From CAYWPG01 sp964460035 (GTDB lineage: Bacteria > Pseudomonadota > Gammaproteobacteria > Nitrococcales > AK92), in the NCBI GenBank assembly GCA_964460035.1, contig CAYWPG010000008.1:1-64000 (forward strand): a DNA stretch of 64,000 nucleotides. Reading direction: 5' to 3'. Positions 34,789-44,100 of this stretch are shown here, piece after piece. The translations under genes were made by a program, and so were the position numbers. The notes under the pieces were generated by a model that did no database searches, had not been told where the DNA came from, and saw only the letters and a list, made by a program, of their open reading frames with translations. Position 1 is the first letter of the stretch; each line of letters starts with the position of its first letter.

Positions 34789-35205
34789 ATGATTCGCGTT
34801 GCCGACGGCATATGTATCGACGAGAGCGAGCTGAGCGAGTCGTTCGTGCGCGCGTCGGGGCCGGGCGGGCAGAACGTGAACAAGGTGGCCACCGCCGTGC
34901 AGCTTCGTTTCGATGTGGAAGCAAGCCGCTTGCCGGACGAGATCAAGCAGCAGCTGCGGCGGCTTGCCGGGCGGCGTCTGACCGCGGCCGGCGAGCTCGT
35001 TATCGAAGCCAATCGTTTCCGCACCCAGGAGCGTAACCGCGAGGATGCCCGCGAGCGGCTGCTGGCGCTGTTGCAAACGGCTTGCGAGCGGCCGCGGCCG
35101 CGCAAGCCTACTCGGCCCACGGCCGCCTCCAAGCGGCGGCGTCTGGAAGCCAAGCGTCGGCGCAGCGATATCAAGCGGGCGCGCGGTAAAGTGCAAGCGG
35201 ATTGA
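34789..35205 (+). CDS. arfB: Alternative ribosome-rescue peptidyl-tRNA hydrolase ArfB
   Basis: Rescues ribosomes stalled on non-stop messages by hydrolysing peptidyl-tRNA. The 138-residue product has the catalytic GGQ at 26-28 in SGPGGQNVNKV and a long basic tail (KRRRLEAKRRRSDIKRARGK) that enters the empty mRNA channel. It lacks the codon-recognition domains of release factors 1 and 2, as expected. Immediately downstream of yajQ. Confidence 0.94.
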   Translation: MIRVADGICIDESELSESFVRASGPGGQNVNKVATAVQLRFDVEASRLPDEIKQQLRRLAGRRLTAAGELVIEANRFRTQERNREDARERLLALLQTACERPRPRKPTRPTAASKRRRLEAKRRRSDIKRARGKVQAD

Positions 35206-35566
35206 GTAGCGCTGTAACGTCCGCGGTTCCCTGAGGGGGCATGCTTCACATAAGCCAGCGGAGTCGCTGGCTATACTCGTCTAGGGTCGGTTCCCAATCG
35301 TTTCGCGTTGGCGCCGGGACTCGCGCACGAGCCGAGCTCGTAAGCAGCGCGCAGTGCCTGCGCCGGTGCGGCATTGGCGAGAACAGACCCGATGCCCGGT
35401 CGCCCTTCGCCGTGCAGTGGGCCGGCAGCATCGTGCTTGGCCGAATGCCTGCGCGGATGCCCTCTATCGATGAAGCGAAGGGCGGTTAGCCACATTGGAC
35501 TCGGCAGCGGTCTCGTACCGATGGCCGACCGCGCCGGGCTGCAGGAAGCAACCGGCAGGTGAGTAC
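35206..35566. other. Non-coding gap with a short hairpin after arfB
   Basis: 361 bases without a recognisable gene. AGCCAGCG (35253-35260) and CGCTGGCT (35265-35272) form an 8-bp stem with a GAGT loop, 47 bp after arfB, without a T-tract; it may end the arfB message. AGGTGAG before 35567 is the ribosome-binding site of the next gene. Confidence 0.5.
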
Positions 35567-36388
35567 ATGAATACCTACCAACCTCGTCAGGTCGATACTC
35601 ACGCTCCCCGTCGCTGGGTGCGGGAGGCGTTGGCGCTGATGGCAAGGCGGCCCGCCGCCTACACCGTCTCCACGGCCATTGTCGTAGCAGTCTTCTTTCT
35701 CCTGATGCAGGTGGACAGCCTGGGGCTACGCTTTGTGTTGGCCTTGTTCGCCCCGCCGCTGACCACGGTAGGCTTTCTGCGTCTGGCGCAGGCAGCGGAC
35801 CATTCCGATGAGTTCACGCTGGATCGGCTCTTGCCGACGAATGCCGAGGCGCTGAAAGTGCTTGCGGTGACCATTACCGGTTATTGCGTGATCTTCGCGC
35901 CGCTGGCGCTGTTGAGTACGGGGGCCGAGGCAGTGGCACAGGCCGGGGTCGCCGAATGGGCGTTGCCTTGGCAGTCAGGCAGCACGGAGGGCCGCAGCGC
36001 CGGCGGCGCATCCTTCGGCTTATTGCTCTCTACGCTGCTGCTTGGCGCTTCGCTGGCAGCTTTCTCCGGGTTGCTGATCGGAATGGGCGCCTGGTTTACC
36101 TTGCCGCTGGCGAGCTTGAATCGCATTGGCCTGGTCGAGGCCAGCCTGCTCAGCTGGCAGGCGTCTAGGCTCAATGCCCCCACCCTGCGATTCAGCAGCT
36201 TTACAGTGCTGATGGCTGTGCTGTGCGCGGTGGTGGTCAGCTTCGGACTGCTTGCTCTGGTGCTGGCGCCTTTCCTCGGCGCGGTGCTCTACGTCTCTTA
36301 TCGCGATGTGTTCCTGGGCCGTGCGCAGAATGCTCCGGCGGCGGTGCGCAGCGGTGCGCTGGCGCCGGTACGAGTGACTACGCGTTGA
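35567..36388 (+). CDS. BPSS1780-family integral membrane protein
   Basis: 273-residue polytopic membrane protein resembling the BPSS1780 family of uncharacterised proteobacterial inner-membrane proteins. It has about six hydrophobic segments (about 30-48, 53-70, 98-122, 150-185, 214-245) and an amphipathic start RRWVREALALMARRP. No catalytic motif is seen. Start 35567 has AGGTGAG upstream. It is alone on its transcript between two non-coding stretches. Confidence 0.75.
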   Translation: MNTYQPRQVDTHAPRRWVREALALMARRPAAYTVSTAIVVAVFFLLMQVDSLGLRFVLALFAPPLTTVGFLRLAQAADHSDEFTLDRLLPTNAEALKVLAVTITGYCVIFAPLALLSTGAEAVAQAGVAEWALPWQSGSTEGRSAGGASFGLLLSTLLLGASLAAFSGLLIGMGAWFTLPLASLNRIGLVEASLLSWQASRLNAPTLRFSSFTVLMAVLCAVVVSFGLLALVLAPFLGAVLYVSYRDVFLGRAQNAPAAVRSGALAPVRVTTR

Positions 36389-36467
36389 TGCGCGCTGCGC
36401 CGCCGCTTGGCAGGCATCGCTCTAACATGCCAGTATGAGCGCGTAGTGTTCGCATGCGGGAGTACTC

Positions 36468-37058
36468 GTGTCGGAACTCTCTTCACGCTTTGTCGAAGCG
36501 ATCCGGCGCCTGGATGCCATCCATGCCCAGGACCCGCGGCGGGAGCGCGTCGACGGGGTCGACCAGCCCTACGAGCTAGTTTACGCGCAGCGCATGAGCG
36601 ACTGCCTGGAGCAGGTTGCGCCGGATGCATCGGAGGCCCTGCGCTTGGCAGTGCGCGCGCAGCATCTGAGACGCTGGAGTATCCCCCGCGAGCGGTATCC
36701 AGAGGGGCGGGCGGGCTACCATGCGTGGCGGCGGGCGCTGGCCAGTCAGCAGGCCAGCGAGGCTGCTGTGGTGCTAGCCGAGGTGGGCTACCCGGAGCAG
36801 CTGTGCGAGCACGTTGCCCGTTTGATCCGCAAGGAGAATCTGCGCCGCGATCCGGAAGCGCAGACATTGGAAGACGTGGCTTGCTTGGTGTTTCTTCGCT
36901 ATTACTTTCGCCCGTTCGCTGCCAAGCACGATGAGGAGCGGCTGCGGATCATCGTGCGCAAGACATGGCGCAAGATGTCCGAACGGGCACAAGAACTCGC
37001 GCTGGCACTGCCTTTGGCGCCGGCGGAGCGGGCATTGATAGTAAAGGCGCTGGCTTAG
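36468..37058 (+). CDS. DUF4202 family protein
   Basis: 196-residue soluble, charged protein of the DUF4202 family, function unknown. It starts at a GTG. Conserved-looking patches are RVDGVDQPYELVYAQRMSD, HLRRWSIPRERYPEGRAGYH and LIRKENLRRDPEAQTLEDV; the His/Glu/Asp pattern resembles HD-like helical hydrolases, but I cannot confirm a metal site. A methyltransferase gene follows after 14 nt with a strong ribosome-binding site, suggesting an operon. Confidence 0.8.
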   Translation: MSELSSRFVEAIRRLDAIHAQDPRRERVDGVDQPYELVYAQRMSDCLEQVAPDASEALRLAVRAQHLRRWSIPRERYPEGRAGYHAWRRALASQQASEAAVVLAEVGYPEQLCEHVARLIRKENLRRDPEAQTLEDVACLVFLRYYFRPFAAKHDEERLRIIVRKTWRKMSERAQELALALPLAPAERALIVKALA

Positions 37059-37072
37059 TGGGAGGAGTAAAC

Positions 37073-37741
37073 ATGCAGCGGCAGGTCGAACCCGAGCTCA
37101 TGGATGACGAGGAGCAGGCACGCGCCTATGCCGAGGCCGATTTCGAGGATGCCAACAGCCGATTCATCGAGTTGTTCGCCGCGCATTTCCCACAACTGCG
37201 CCCAACCGGGCATGTGCTCGATCTAGGCTGCGGCCCGGGCGATATTTGCCTGCGTTTTGCGCGCGCCTATCCGGACTGTGTGGTGCATGGCTTGGACGGC
37301 TCCGAGCCCATGTTGCGCTATGCCGAGCGCTTCCTTGCCCGCAGTCCCGAGTTGCAAGGGCGAGTGGAGTTTTTGCAGGGCATTCTGCCTGACGCGGAAC
37401 TGCCGCAACGCAGCTATGAAACCATCATTAGCAACAGCCTGCTCCATCACCTGCACGATCCACAGGTAATGTGGCGATCCGTGCGGCGCTGGGCAGCGCC
37501 GCACGCTGCCGTGCTGGTAATGGATCTGATGCGGCCGGCTTCTCCGGAGGCCGCGCACAGCGTAGTGGAGCGCTATAGCGGCAACGAGCCGGCGGTGCTC
37601 AAGCAAGATTTCTTCAACTCGCTGCTGGCGGCCTTTACCGTGGAGGAGGTGCGTGCCCAGCTGGCGATCGCCGAGCTGCCTTTCGAGGTCGCGGCAGTAA
37701 GCGACCGGCACCTCGCCGTTTGGGGCCGGGCACCTGGCTGA
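37073..37741 (+). CDS. Class I SAM-dependent methyltransferase
   Basis: 222-residue Rossmann-fold methyltransferase. Motif I is VLDLGCGPGDICLRFA (about 45-60), the acidic loop is LDGSEPML, and the post-II region has ISNSLLHHLHDP, typical of small-molecule methyltransferases of the Methyltransf_25 type. Substrate unknown. Start 37073 is preceded by GGAGGAG. Second gene of a probable pair with the DUF4202 gene, convergent with rlmKL. Confidence 0.85.
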   Translation: MQRQVEPELMDDEEQARAYAEADFEDANSRFIELFAAHFPQLRPTGHVLDLGCGPGDICLRFARAYPDCVVHGLDGSEPMLRYAERFLARSPELQGRVEFLQGILPDAELPQRSYETIISNSLLHHLHDPQVMWRSVRRWAAPHAAVLVMDLMRPASPEAAHSVVERYSGNEPAVLKQDFFNSLLAAFTVEEVRAQLAIAELPFEVAAVSDRHLAVWGRAPG

Positions 37742-37762
37742 CAGCGTACGCGGGGCGCCGAA

Positions 37763-37782
37763 GCCGGCGCACGTTTGCCGGC
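37763..37782. terminator. Short hairpin between convergent genes
   Basis: GCCGGC occurs at 37763-37768 and again at 37777-37782, able to form a 6-bp stem with an 8-nt loop between the methyltransferase and rlmKL ends. There is no T-tract on either side, so this is a weak candidate for a bidirectional terminator. Confidence 0.3.
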
Positions 37783-37816
37783 GCGGAACCTGCCTGTGGA
37801 TTCCGCCCGCGTCCGG

Positions 37817-39958
37817 TCATTGCGGCCGATGGCGGATCTCGAAGCAGACGTGGATGCGCGGATTGCGTGCGAAATCCTGCGGTATGGTCGCCGCGCTGAT
37901 ATCGTCTATGCGGTACGCGGCCAAGCGTTCGCGATCGATCTTGAAGCCACGGAAATTGTTGGAAAAGATCAGCAAGCCGTCGGGGGCCAGCAGCGCCATC
38001 GCAAGCTCGATCAGTCGCACGTGATCGCGCTGCACATCGAAGGTGGTGCGCATGCGCTTGGAGTTGGAGAACGTGGGCGGATCGAGGAATATCAGGTCGA
38101 ATTGGCGTCTGGGGGCACTCTTGGCAGCGTCCTCCAGCCAGCGCAAGCAGTCGGCTTGGATCAGTTCGTGCTGGCGACCACGGCAGCCGTTCAGCTCAAG
38201 ATTGCGCGCTGCCCAGTCCAGGTAAGTTCTTGACATGTCTACCGTGACGGTAGAACTTGCGCCGCCGATAGCGGCATGCACGGTGGCCGTTCCAGTATAG
38301 GCGAACAGGTTGAGGAAGCGTTTGCCGCGCGCCAGCGCGCCAATGCGCTGGCGGGTGACTCGGTGGTCCAGGAACAGGCCGGTGTCGAGGTAATCGGTGA
38401 AGTTTACCAGCAGGCGACAGCTGCCCTCGCTCACCTCGTGAAAACGGCCGTCGCTGCCAAGCCGCTCGTACTGAGCGGTGCCTTTCTGGCGCTGACGGAC
38501 TTTGTAGAACACGTTCTCCGGGCGCACGCCCAGCGTCGCCGGCAGTACCGTCAGCGCTTCGCGCAAACGCTTGCTTGCGCGTGCCGGATCCACGGTCTTC
38601 GGTGCCTGATACTCCTGCACATGTACCCAGGTTTCCGCGCCGCGGTAGATATCGATCGCCAGCGCGTATTCCGGTAAATCGGCATCGTAGAGCCTATAGC
38701 AGCCGATCCGTTCCCTATCCGCCCATGCCGCCAGACGCTTGAGATTCTTGCGCACGCGGTTGGCGAACATTTGGGCGCCGTCGCTGAGCGTGTCGCTGGG
38801 CGTGCGTCGCAGGGCAATGCCATAGATGCCGAGGCGGCACTCCAGGGGGCCGTTGTAGAGCGTGTAGCTGCGATTGGCGCGTAAGCCGACTTGGTGACCG
38901 AGTTCCGGACTGGCGGTGAGCACGGCGGCTTGCCAGCCGGGGAAGTGCAGCTTGAGATGAGCGCCGAGCTGGTTGTAGAGCGGAATCAAGCGGCTGCTGC
39001 TGCCAAGGCGCTCGCCGTAAGGCGGATTGACCGCAATGAGTCCCGGCACCTTGCCCACCGGCTGTGCCGCATCGAACGGGCGGCGCTCGATATGCACGTA
39101 TCCCTCCAGGCCCGCGCGCTTGACGTTGCCCAGCGCCGCCCGCACCGCTTGCAGATCGCTGTCCGAGCCGACGATACGCGGCAGCTTCGCAAGCCCGGCC
39201 TCGCGGCGCTCCAGCGCTTCGTCTATCAAACGCTTCCAGGCGTCGCTGTCATGCTGGCGCCAGCGCAGAAAACCGAAGTAGGTTCGTTGCACTCCCGGAG
39301 CGATGTCGGCCGCCATCATCGCGGCTTCGATGGGCAGCGTACCGGAGCCGCACATCGGATCGATGCATGCGCCGCCTTGGGCGGCGATCGCCGGCCAACC
39401 GGCGCGCAATAGCAAGGCGGCGGCCAGATTCTCCTTGAGTGGGGCCGGCACGCCGCGCTCGCGGTAACCGCGCCGGTGCAGGCTCTCGCCGGCCAGATCC
39501 AGGCTCAGGCGGGCCATGTCGCGGTGCAGATACACGTTGATGCGCAGGTCCGGTTCCTGCAGCGCGACCGATGGGCGTGTGCCGTCCGCGCGGCGCAAGC
39601 GATCGACGATGGCGTCTTTGACCTTCAGCGCCCCGAAATGGCTGTGGTGGATCTGTGAGTGCTGAGAGATGAAGTCCACGGCCAGCGTGCCGGAGCTTGC
39701 CAAGTGTGCGCTCCAGTCAATGGCGGCAACTCCCTCGTAAAGTTCCTCGGGCGTGGCGGCGGCAAACTCAGCCAGTGGCAGCAGCACTCGATTTGCAAGC
39801 CGCGACCACAGGCATACGCGGTAGGCGTCGGCCAGGGTGCCGGCGAAGGCTACGCCGCCGCGCGTGGGACGAACCGACTCGCAACCTAACTGCCCCAGCT
39901 CTTCCGCAAGAAGCGGCTCGAGCCCCTTGGGGGCGGTGGCGAAGAACTCCTGTCGCAT
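37817..39958 (-). CDS. rlmKL: Bifunctional 23S rRNA G2445/G2069 methyltransferase
   Basis: Fusion of RlmL (N2-G2445) and RlmK (N7-G2069). The 713-residue product has an N-terminal THUMP domain (about 45-155), the RlmL methyltransferase with DPMCGSGTLPIEAA and the NPPYGERLG catalytic motif, and a C-terminal RlmK Rossmann domain with FAYTGTATVHA and DPPTFSNS. Length is close to the E. coli protein (702). Start 39958 (MRQEFFATAPKGLEPLL) is the conserved one; 39997 would overlap the upstream gene. It lies 32 bp downstream of the DUF2058 gene on the same strand. Confidence 0.96.
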   Translation of the reverse strand: MRQEFFATAPKGLEPLLAEELGQLGCESVRPTRGGVAFAGTLADAYRVCLWSRLANRVLLPLAEFAAATPEELYEGVAAIDWSAHLASSGTLAVDFISQHSQIHHSHFGALKVKDAIVDRLRRADGTRPSVALQEPDLRINVYLHRDMARLSLDLAGESLHRRGYRERGVPAPLKENLAAALLLRAGWPAIAAQGGACIDPMCGSGTLPIEAAMMAADIAPGVQRTYFGFLRWRQHDSDAWKRLIDEALERREAGLAKLPRIVGSDSDLQAVRAALGNVKRAGLEGYVHIERRPFDAAQPVGKVPGLIAVNPPYGERLGSSSRLIPLYNQLGAHLKLHFPGWQAAVLTASPELGHQVGLRANRSYTLYNGPLECRLGIYGIALRRTPSDTLSDGAQMFANRVRKNLKRLAAWADRERIGCYRLYDADLPEYALAIDIYRGAETWVHVQEYQAPKTVDPARASKRLREALTVLPATLGVRPENVFYKVRQRQKGTAQYERLGSDGRFHEVSEGSCRLLVNFTDYLDTGLFLDHRVTRQRIGALARGKRFLNLFAYTGTATVHAAIGGASSTVTVDMSRTYLDWAARNLELNGCRGRQHELIQADCLRWLEDAAKSAPRRQFDLIFLDPPTFSNSKRMRTTFDVQRDHVRLIELAMALLAPDGLLIFSNNFRGFKIDRERLAAYRIDDISAATIPQDFARNPRIHVCFEIRHRPQ

Positions 39959-39990
39959 CGAAAGCGGGGTCTGCGGCGGCTTCGAAGGGC

Positions 39991-40542
39991 TTACCACATC
40001 AGGTCATCCGGAATCGGATGCTCTGCGTAGGCATCGTCCTCCTCGGCGCTTGGCGGCTCGCCGTGGTAGATCAGCAAATTGCTGCCCAACTCACGCAGAC
40101 GTTCGGCCGTGCTGGCCGGTACCAGCTGGTAAACGCCCTTGAGGCTGGCAATAGCAATACTGCCGTCGACCAGTTGCTTGTGTTGCTTGGCCGACAGGTA
40201 CAGACGCTTGATCTTCTTGCCGTGGGTGAAGTTGAACGCGATCTCGCCATCCTCGCGCTTGAGCAGCGTGGACTGGATCAGATCGCGGGCCTGTGCGGCA
40301 CGCTCCTTCTGCCGTTTCTGCTCCTCGCGTTGGCGATTGAGCTCACGGTCCTGTTCGGCCTTGCGCGCCCGATACATGGCGGCGATCTGCCGAGCCTCCT
40401 CGGTCTCCGCAGTGGTCACCTTGCTCTTGTCGGCTTTGCGTGCCCGCTTGCGCAGCTTGCTCTTTTCAGCCTCGATACTGCGAACCTGCTTCTCGGTTGC
40501 GAGGCCGACCTTCAGTAATTGGTCTCGTAATGAGTTGCCCAC
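39991..40542 (-). CDS. DUF2058 (YaiL-like) protein
   Basis: 183-residue basic, highly charged protein of the DUF2058/YaiL family, function not established; E. coli YaiL is a nucleoprotein-like polysome-associated protein. A charged coiled coil (about 15-110, rich in K, R, E, Q) is followed by a conserved C-terminal half (INFTHGKKIKRLYLS-like segment). A GTG at 40542 is chosen because GAGGGAG lies at proper spacing and the conserved NSLRDQLLKVGL follows directly; a second GTG at 40548 is also possible. Probably co-transcribed with rlmKL. Confidence 0.8.
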   Translation of the reverse strand: MGNSLRDQLLKVGLATEKQVRSIEAEKSKLRKRARKADKSKVTTAETEEARQIAAMYRARKAEQDRELNRQREEQKRQKERAAQARDLIQSTLLKREDGEIAFNFTHGKKIKRLYLSAKQHKQLVDGSIAIASLKGVYQLVPASTAERLRELGSNLLIYHGEPPSAEEDDAYAEHPIPDDLMW

Positions 40543-40806
40543 GCGCACTCCCTCGAGGTTGGGGCCGTCCATCGGCGGTGAAAACGTCACTGCCCCGGCC
40601 GCGGAGTCTATAGAGTAAGACAAAGCCGGCCAAGTGGGCAGCATCGGTAGCTTGCGGCGGCCGCGCCGCGGCCCAAGGTTGTTGGGGCCTGGTTGCCTTG
40701 CTTTGACGCCGGTCCTTGTTGGCTGGCGCCGGGTGCTGTTCGATGCGGCCGGATACTCGGCTGGGCCGATGATTATCACATGGAAGCGCATGGGAGTCCG
40801 GTGCGT

Positions 40807-41085
40807 ATGGAGCTGGTTTTGCTGGCAGTGGTCGCAATAGTGGCGCTGCTTCCCATTTACTATGTACAGCGACGGCTGCCCGTTCATGCACGCGGACAAG
40901 CCATTGCGCCCCGTCTGCTGCTACTGGCGGTCGGTGTGGGACTGGGCTACGTGGGGGCGTTGACCTATCGCGAGGTGGGTGGCATCGCACCTTGGCTTGC
41001 GTTCTTCATCGGCTTGGGGGTGGCGCACCTGCCGGCGGTCTTTATTTTGCTGATCAAGCGAGAGCGTGGCGAGTACGATCGATGA
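40807..41085 (+). CDS. Small two- to three-helix membrane protein
   Basis: 92 residues (GTG 40801 would give 94). Three hydrophobic segments (about 2-19, 31-49, 60-79) end in a charged KRERGEYDR tail. GGGAG lies about 10 nt upstream of ATG 40807. I recognise no family. It diverges from the DUF2058 gene and is convergent with the large regulator, with 37 bp between their ends. Composition is coding-like, but without a homologue it remains hypothetical. Confidence 0.55.
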   Translation: MELVLLAVVAIVALLPIYYVQRRLPVHARGQAIAPRLLLLAVGVGLGYVGALTYREVGGIAPWLAFFIGLGVAHLPAVFILLIKRERGEYDR

Positions 41086-41122
41086 GGCGCGGCATCCGCT
41101 GCGGCTACGCGCCGGCCTATCT

Positions 41123-44100
41123 TCAGCCCGCCAACGGCGACGGGCTGCGGCTGTCCACCCCTAAGCGGGCAAGCATGGCGTCGAGCGCGCACTCGATCTC
41201 CTCGGCCGGGTAGCCTTCCTGCTCCAGCGCGCTGCGGTGCCGTCGCAGCACTTTTGCGGCCGCAACCGGGCTACCGCGCAGTATGTACAGCTTATGCAGC
41301 CTTTCCGCGACCTCGGTATCGGTAGGATCGAGCTCGAAGTGGCCCCTCAGCACCTCTATCGCTTCGCCGATGTCGCCCGCGGCGATCAGGCTCTCGGTCC
41401 AGAGCGTGACGCGCTGATGGTCTAGCCGGCTCAGCTCTGCTCGGTAGTCGCGGATCAGGTCCGTTTCCGGCGCCGTGGGGAAGTAGCTGCCATGCCAGAG
41501 CAGCTGGGCTTCGTAGAAGGCGTTGTCAGCATGCCAAAGCCGATTGTTGCGCGTGTGCTGAATGCCGCGCTGCACATGCTCGACGAATTGGTGAGCGTCT
41601 ATTTCCACGTTCTCCAATCGGGCGAGGCTGCCGCGCAGCACCAGGTACGACTCGATGTCCACGTCCGGATGCTTGGCGGCGACCACGTTCTTGATACGAT
41701 TGCGCAGCGCGTACAGTTTGCTCGTGCTCTGCCCGCCATCCGGCCACATGGTTTCCTGCAATGCGTCGCGGGGCAGTTCTCCGCCGGGAGCCGCCGCCAG
41801 CGTGGCGACGTACTGCTGGGGGCGGGGAGTGAGGTCGCGGCTGTCCAGCAGCAGACGGCCGTGCTGCCACATCTCGAAGCCGCCCAAGGTCTTCAGGCGC
41901 AGCAGGGGCCGGCTGACGCCGTGCTCGTCTATGTCCACACCCAGCCCTTGCCGCGCCAGAGTGCGCGGGTAGCCGCTCAGCAGGCCATGACGCTGTGCCA
42001 GTTCCAGCACGGGCTGGATCACTTCCGGGCACCAGCCGTAGCAAGTCCTATAGCCGCGCGTGTGCATGATGGTCAGAAATGCTTCGGCGTCGGCAACAGC
42101 CAGGTCTTCCCGTTGAGCGCTCAGGTGCAGCCAGGCGCGGTGGGCGTAAGCGCCGGCCAGGGGAAAAGGAGCACCGATCTCCGGAGCTTCTTGGATTGCC
42201 GCATCCAGGGTGGCGCGCGCCCGCTCCACATCGCCCAGAAGCGCATACGTGCGTCCAAGCAGGACGCGGGACTGGAGCAGGTAGTGACTACCGCCGGCTT
42301 GCTCGCGCAGGCGGGCACTCTCTTCTGCAGCGTCGCGCGCTTGCTCCGCTTTACCCTGGGCTGCGTGGGCGTAAGCGCGATACAGCAACAGCTGCGAACG
42401 CAGATGCGGGCTGAAGGCCGAGAAGCCGAGTGCGAGTCCGGCATCGGCATGTTTGAGCATGCCTGCGATATCGCCGCGCGCAAGCGCTTGATCGGCCCGC
42501 CAGCGCTGGAGCAGGGGACCGAACAGGCTACGGTGCAATAGTCCGCGCTGGTCGTCTCGCTCGAGCTTGCCGGCATGGCGCGTGAAGCTCTCGTATGCGC
42601 CGAGGCAGTTGAGCAGATTACAGAAGTAGGTACGGATCAGCAGCCGGTTGAGGTCCGTCAATGCGGGATTGGTCAAGTACCGGTGCAGGTGTTCGACTTC
42701 GATCCCCGCACAGTCGAAATCGCCCAGCAGTATGTATGCAGAACCTCGTATCAGTCGCAGTTTGATCTCCTGGTTGATCGCGCCGAGCTGCTGCGCGAGG
42801 TGAAGGGCACGGTCGGCCATTGCCTGGGCGCGCAAGCTGGTGCCGTGGGTAAACAGCTGTACGCTTGCCGATGCCAGGCTGACGAGCAGTGCCAGGGAGG
42901 GAGATAGTGGTTCTGTGTGGGCATGGAGCAGCGTCTGCAGGCGCGACATCAGTGGGCTGATGGTGCTCAAGCAGCCATCCGATAGACACTCGCCTACCAG
43001 CAAACGCGCCAGCGCGGCCAGCTCGCCGCAACGGTCTCCAGCATCCGCGAACGCCTGTTGAATCGCCTGCATTAATGGCAGCGATCGGCCTGGATCCAGC
43101 TCCAGCGCGTTGGAGCCCAGCAGCAGTGCCAGCCAGGGATGGCTGCGGATCTGGCTTTGCGTCAAGGAAAGCCCCGTCTGGCCAAGCAGTCCCAGCAGGT
43201 CGGTAGAGAGCAGAAGTTCGTGGTGCTTGCGCACCAGTGCATCGGCCAGCGACAGATCGCCCCCGGTCCATGCATGGCGCGCAGCTTCCTCGATAAGGCC
43301 TTGATCGCGGGCACAGCCTGCCGCGCGCCCAAGGGCGAGCCGCAACTCCTCCGGGCCGAGCAGGACGTCGCTGTTGCGCTTTAGGAAGCCTCGGAATAAC
43401 GGGTGCAGGCGATAGCGGTCCGAATGGTCGCCGCTGCGGGATACAAAAAGATTGGCAGCAAGGAGTTTCTGCAGCTCGCCGGTTGCGTTGTCCAGCTGTA
43501 GGGCGGCGGCCAGTTGCTGGCTCTGCGCAGGGTCGAGCCAAGCCATTGTCGCCAGCATGCGCTGCTGGATCGGCGATACTCTATTGAGTACGCGCAGGCG
43601 AAAGTATTCATCCAGTTCGATCAGCGCCTTGCGTAGCGGCGGCCAGTTGTCTAACGGCTCTTCCAAGGCGTGCTCGCCGACGCTGCGGATGCTGTCGATC
43701 AAACAACTGACCGCCATCGGCCAGCCTTGGCTGAGGCGGTGTATGGTGCTTGCCGAGCGTCGGGGGTAATCCAGCTGTAGTACCTGTTGATAGAGCTCAC
43801 GTATCTCTTCTTCGTTGAACGCCAGTTCCTCATTGCGCAGCCAAGCGGCGGCATCGTTCGCGGCAATCTGGGCGAGGTTAGACGGAAGCTGTCGGCCCAG
43901 CAGCAGAATGCGCAGGTTATTGGGGGCGTTGGCGATCAGGTAGGCCAGCAGCGCGGAGCTTTCGTTTCTCTCAACGAGAGCCTCCAGGCCGTCGAAAACG
44001 AGGTAAAGCGTTCTATCGTTCGCGAGTTCGATCTGGTAGAGCAGGCGCTCGAGTTCGCTGGTGGGGGGGGACTGGGCAGGTGCTAGAGCGTTGTCGGGAA

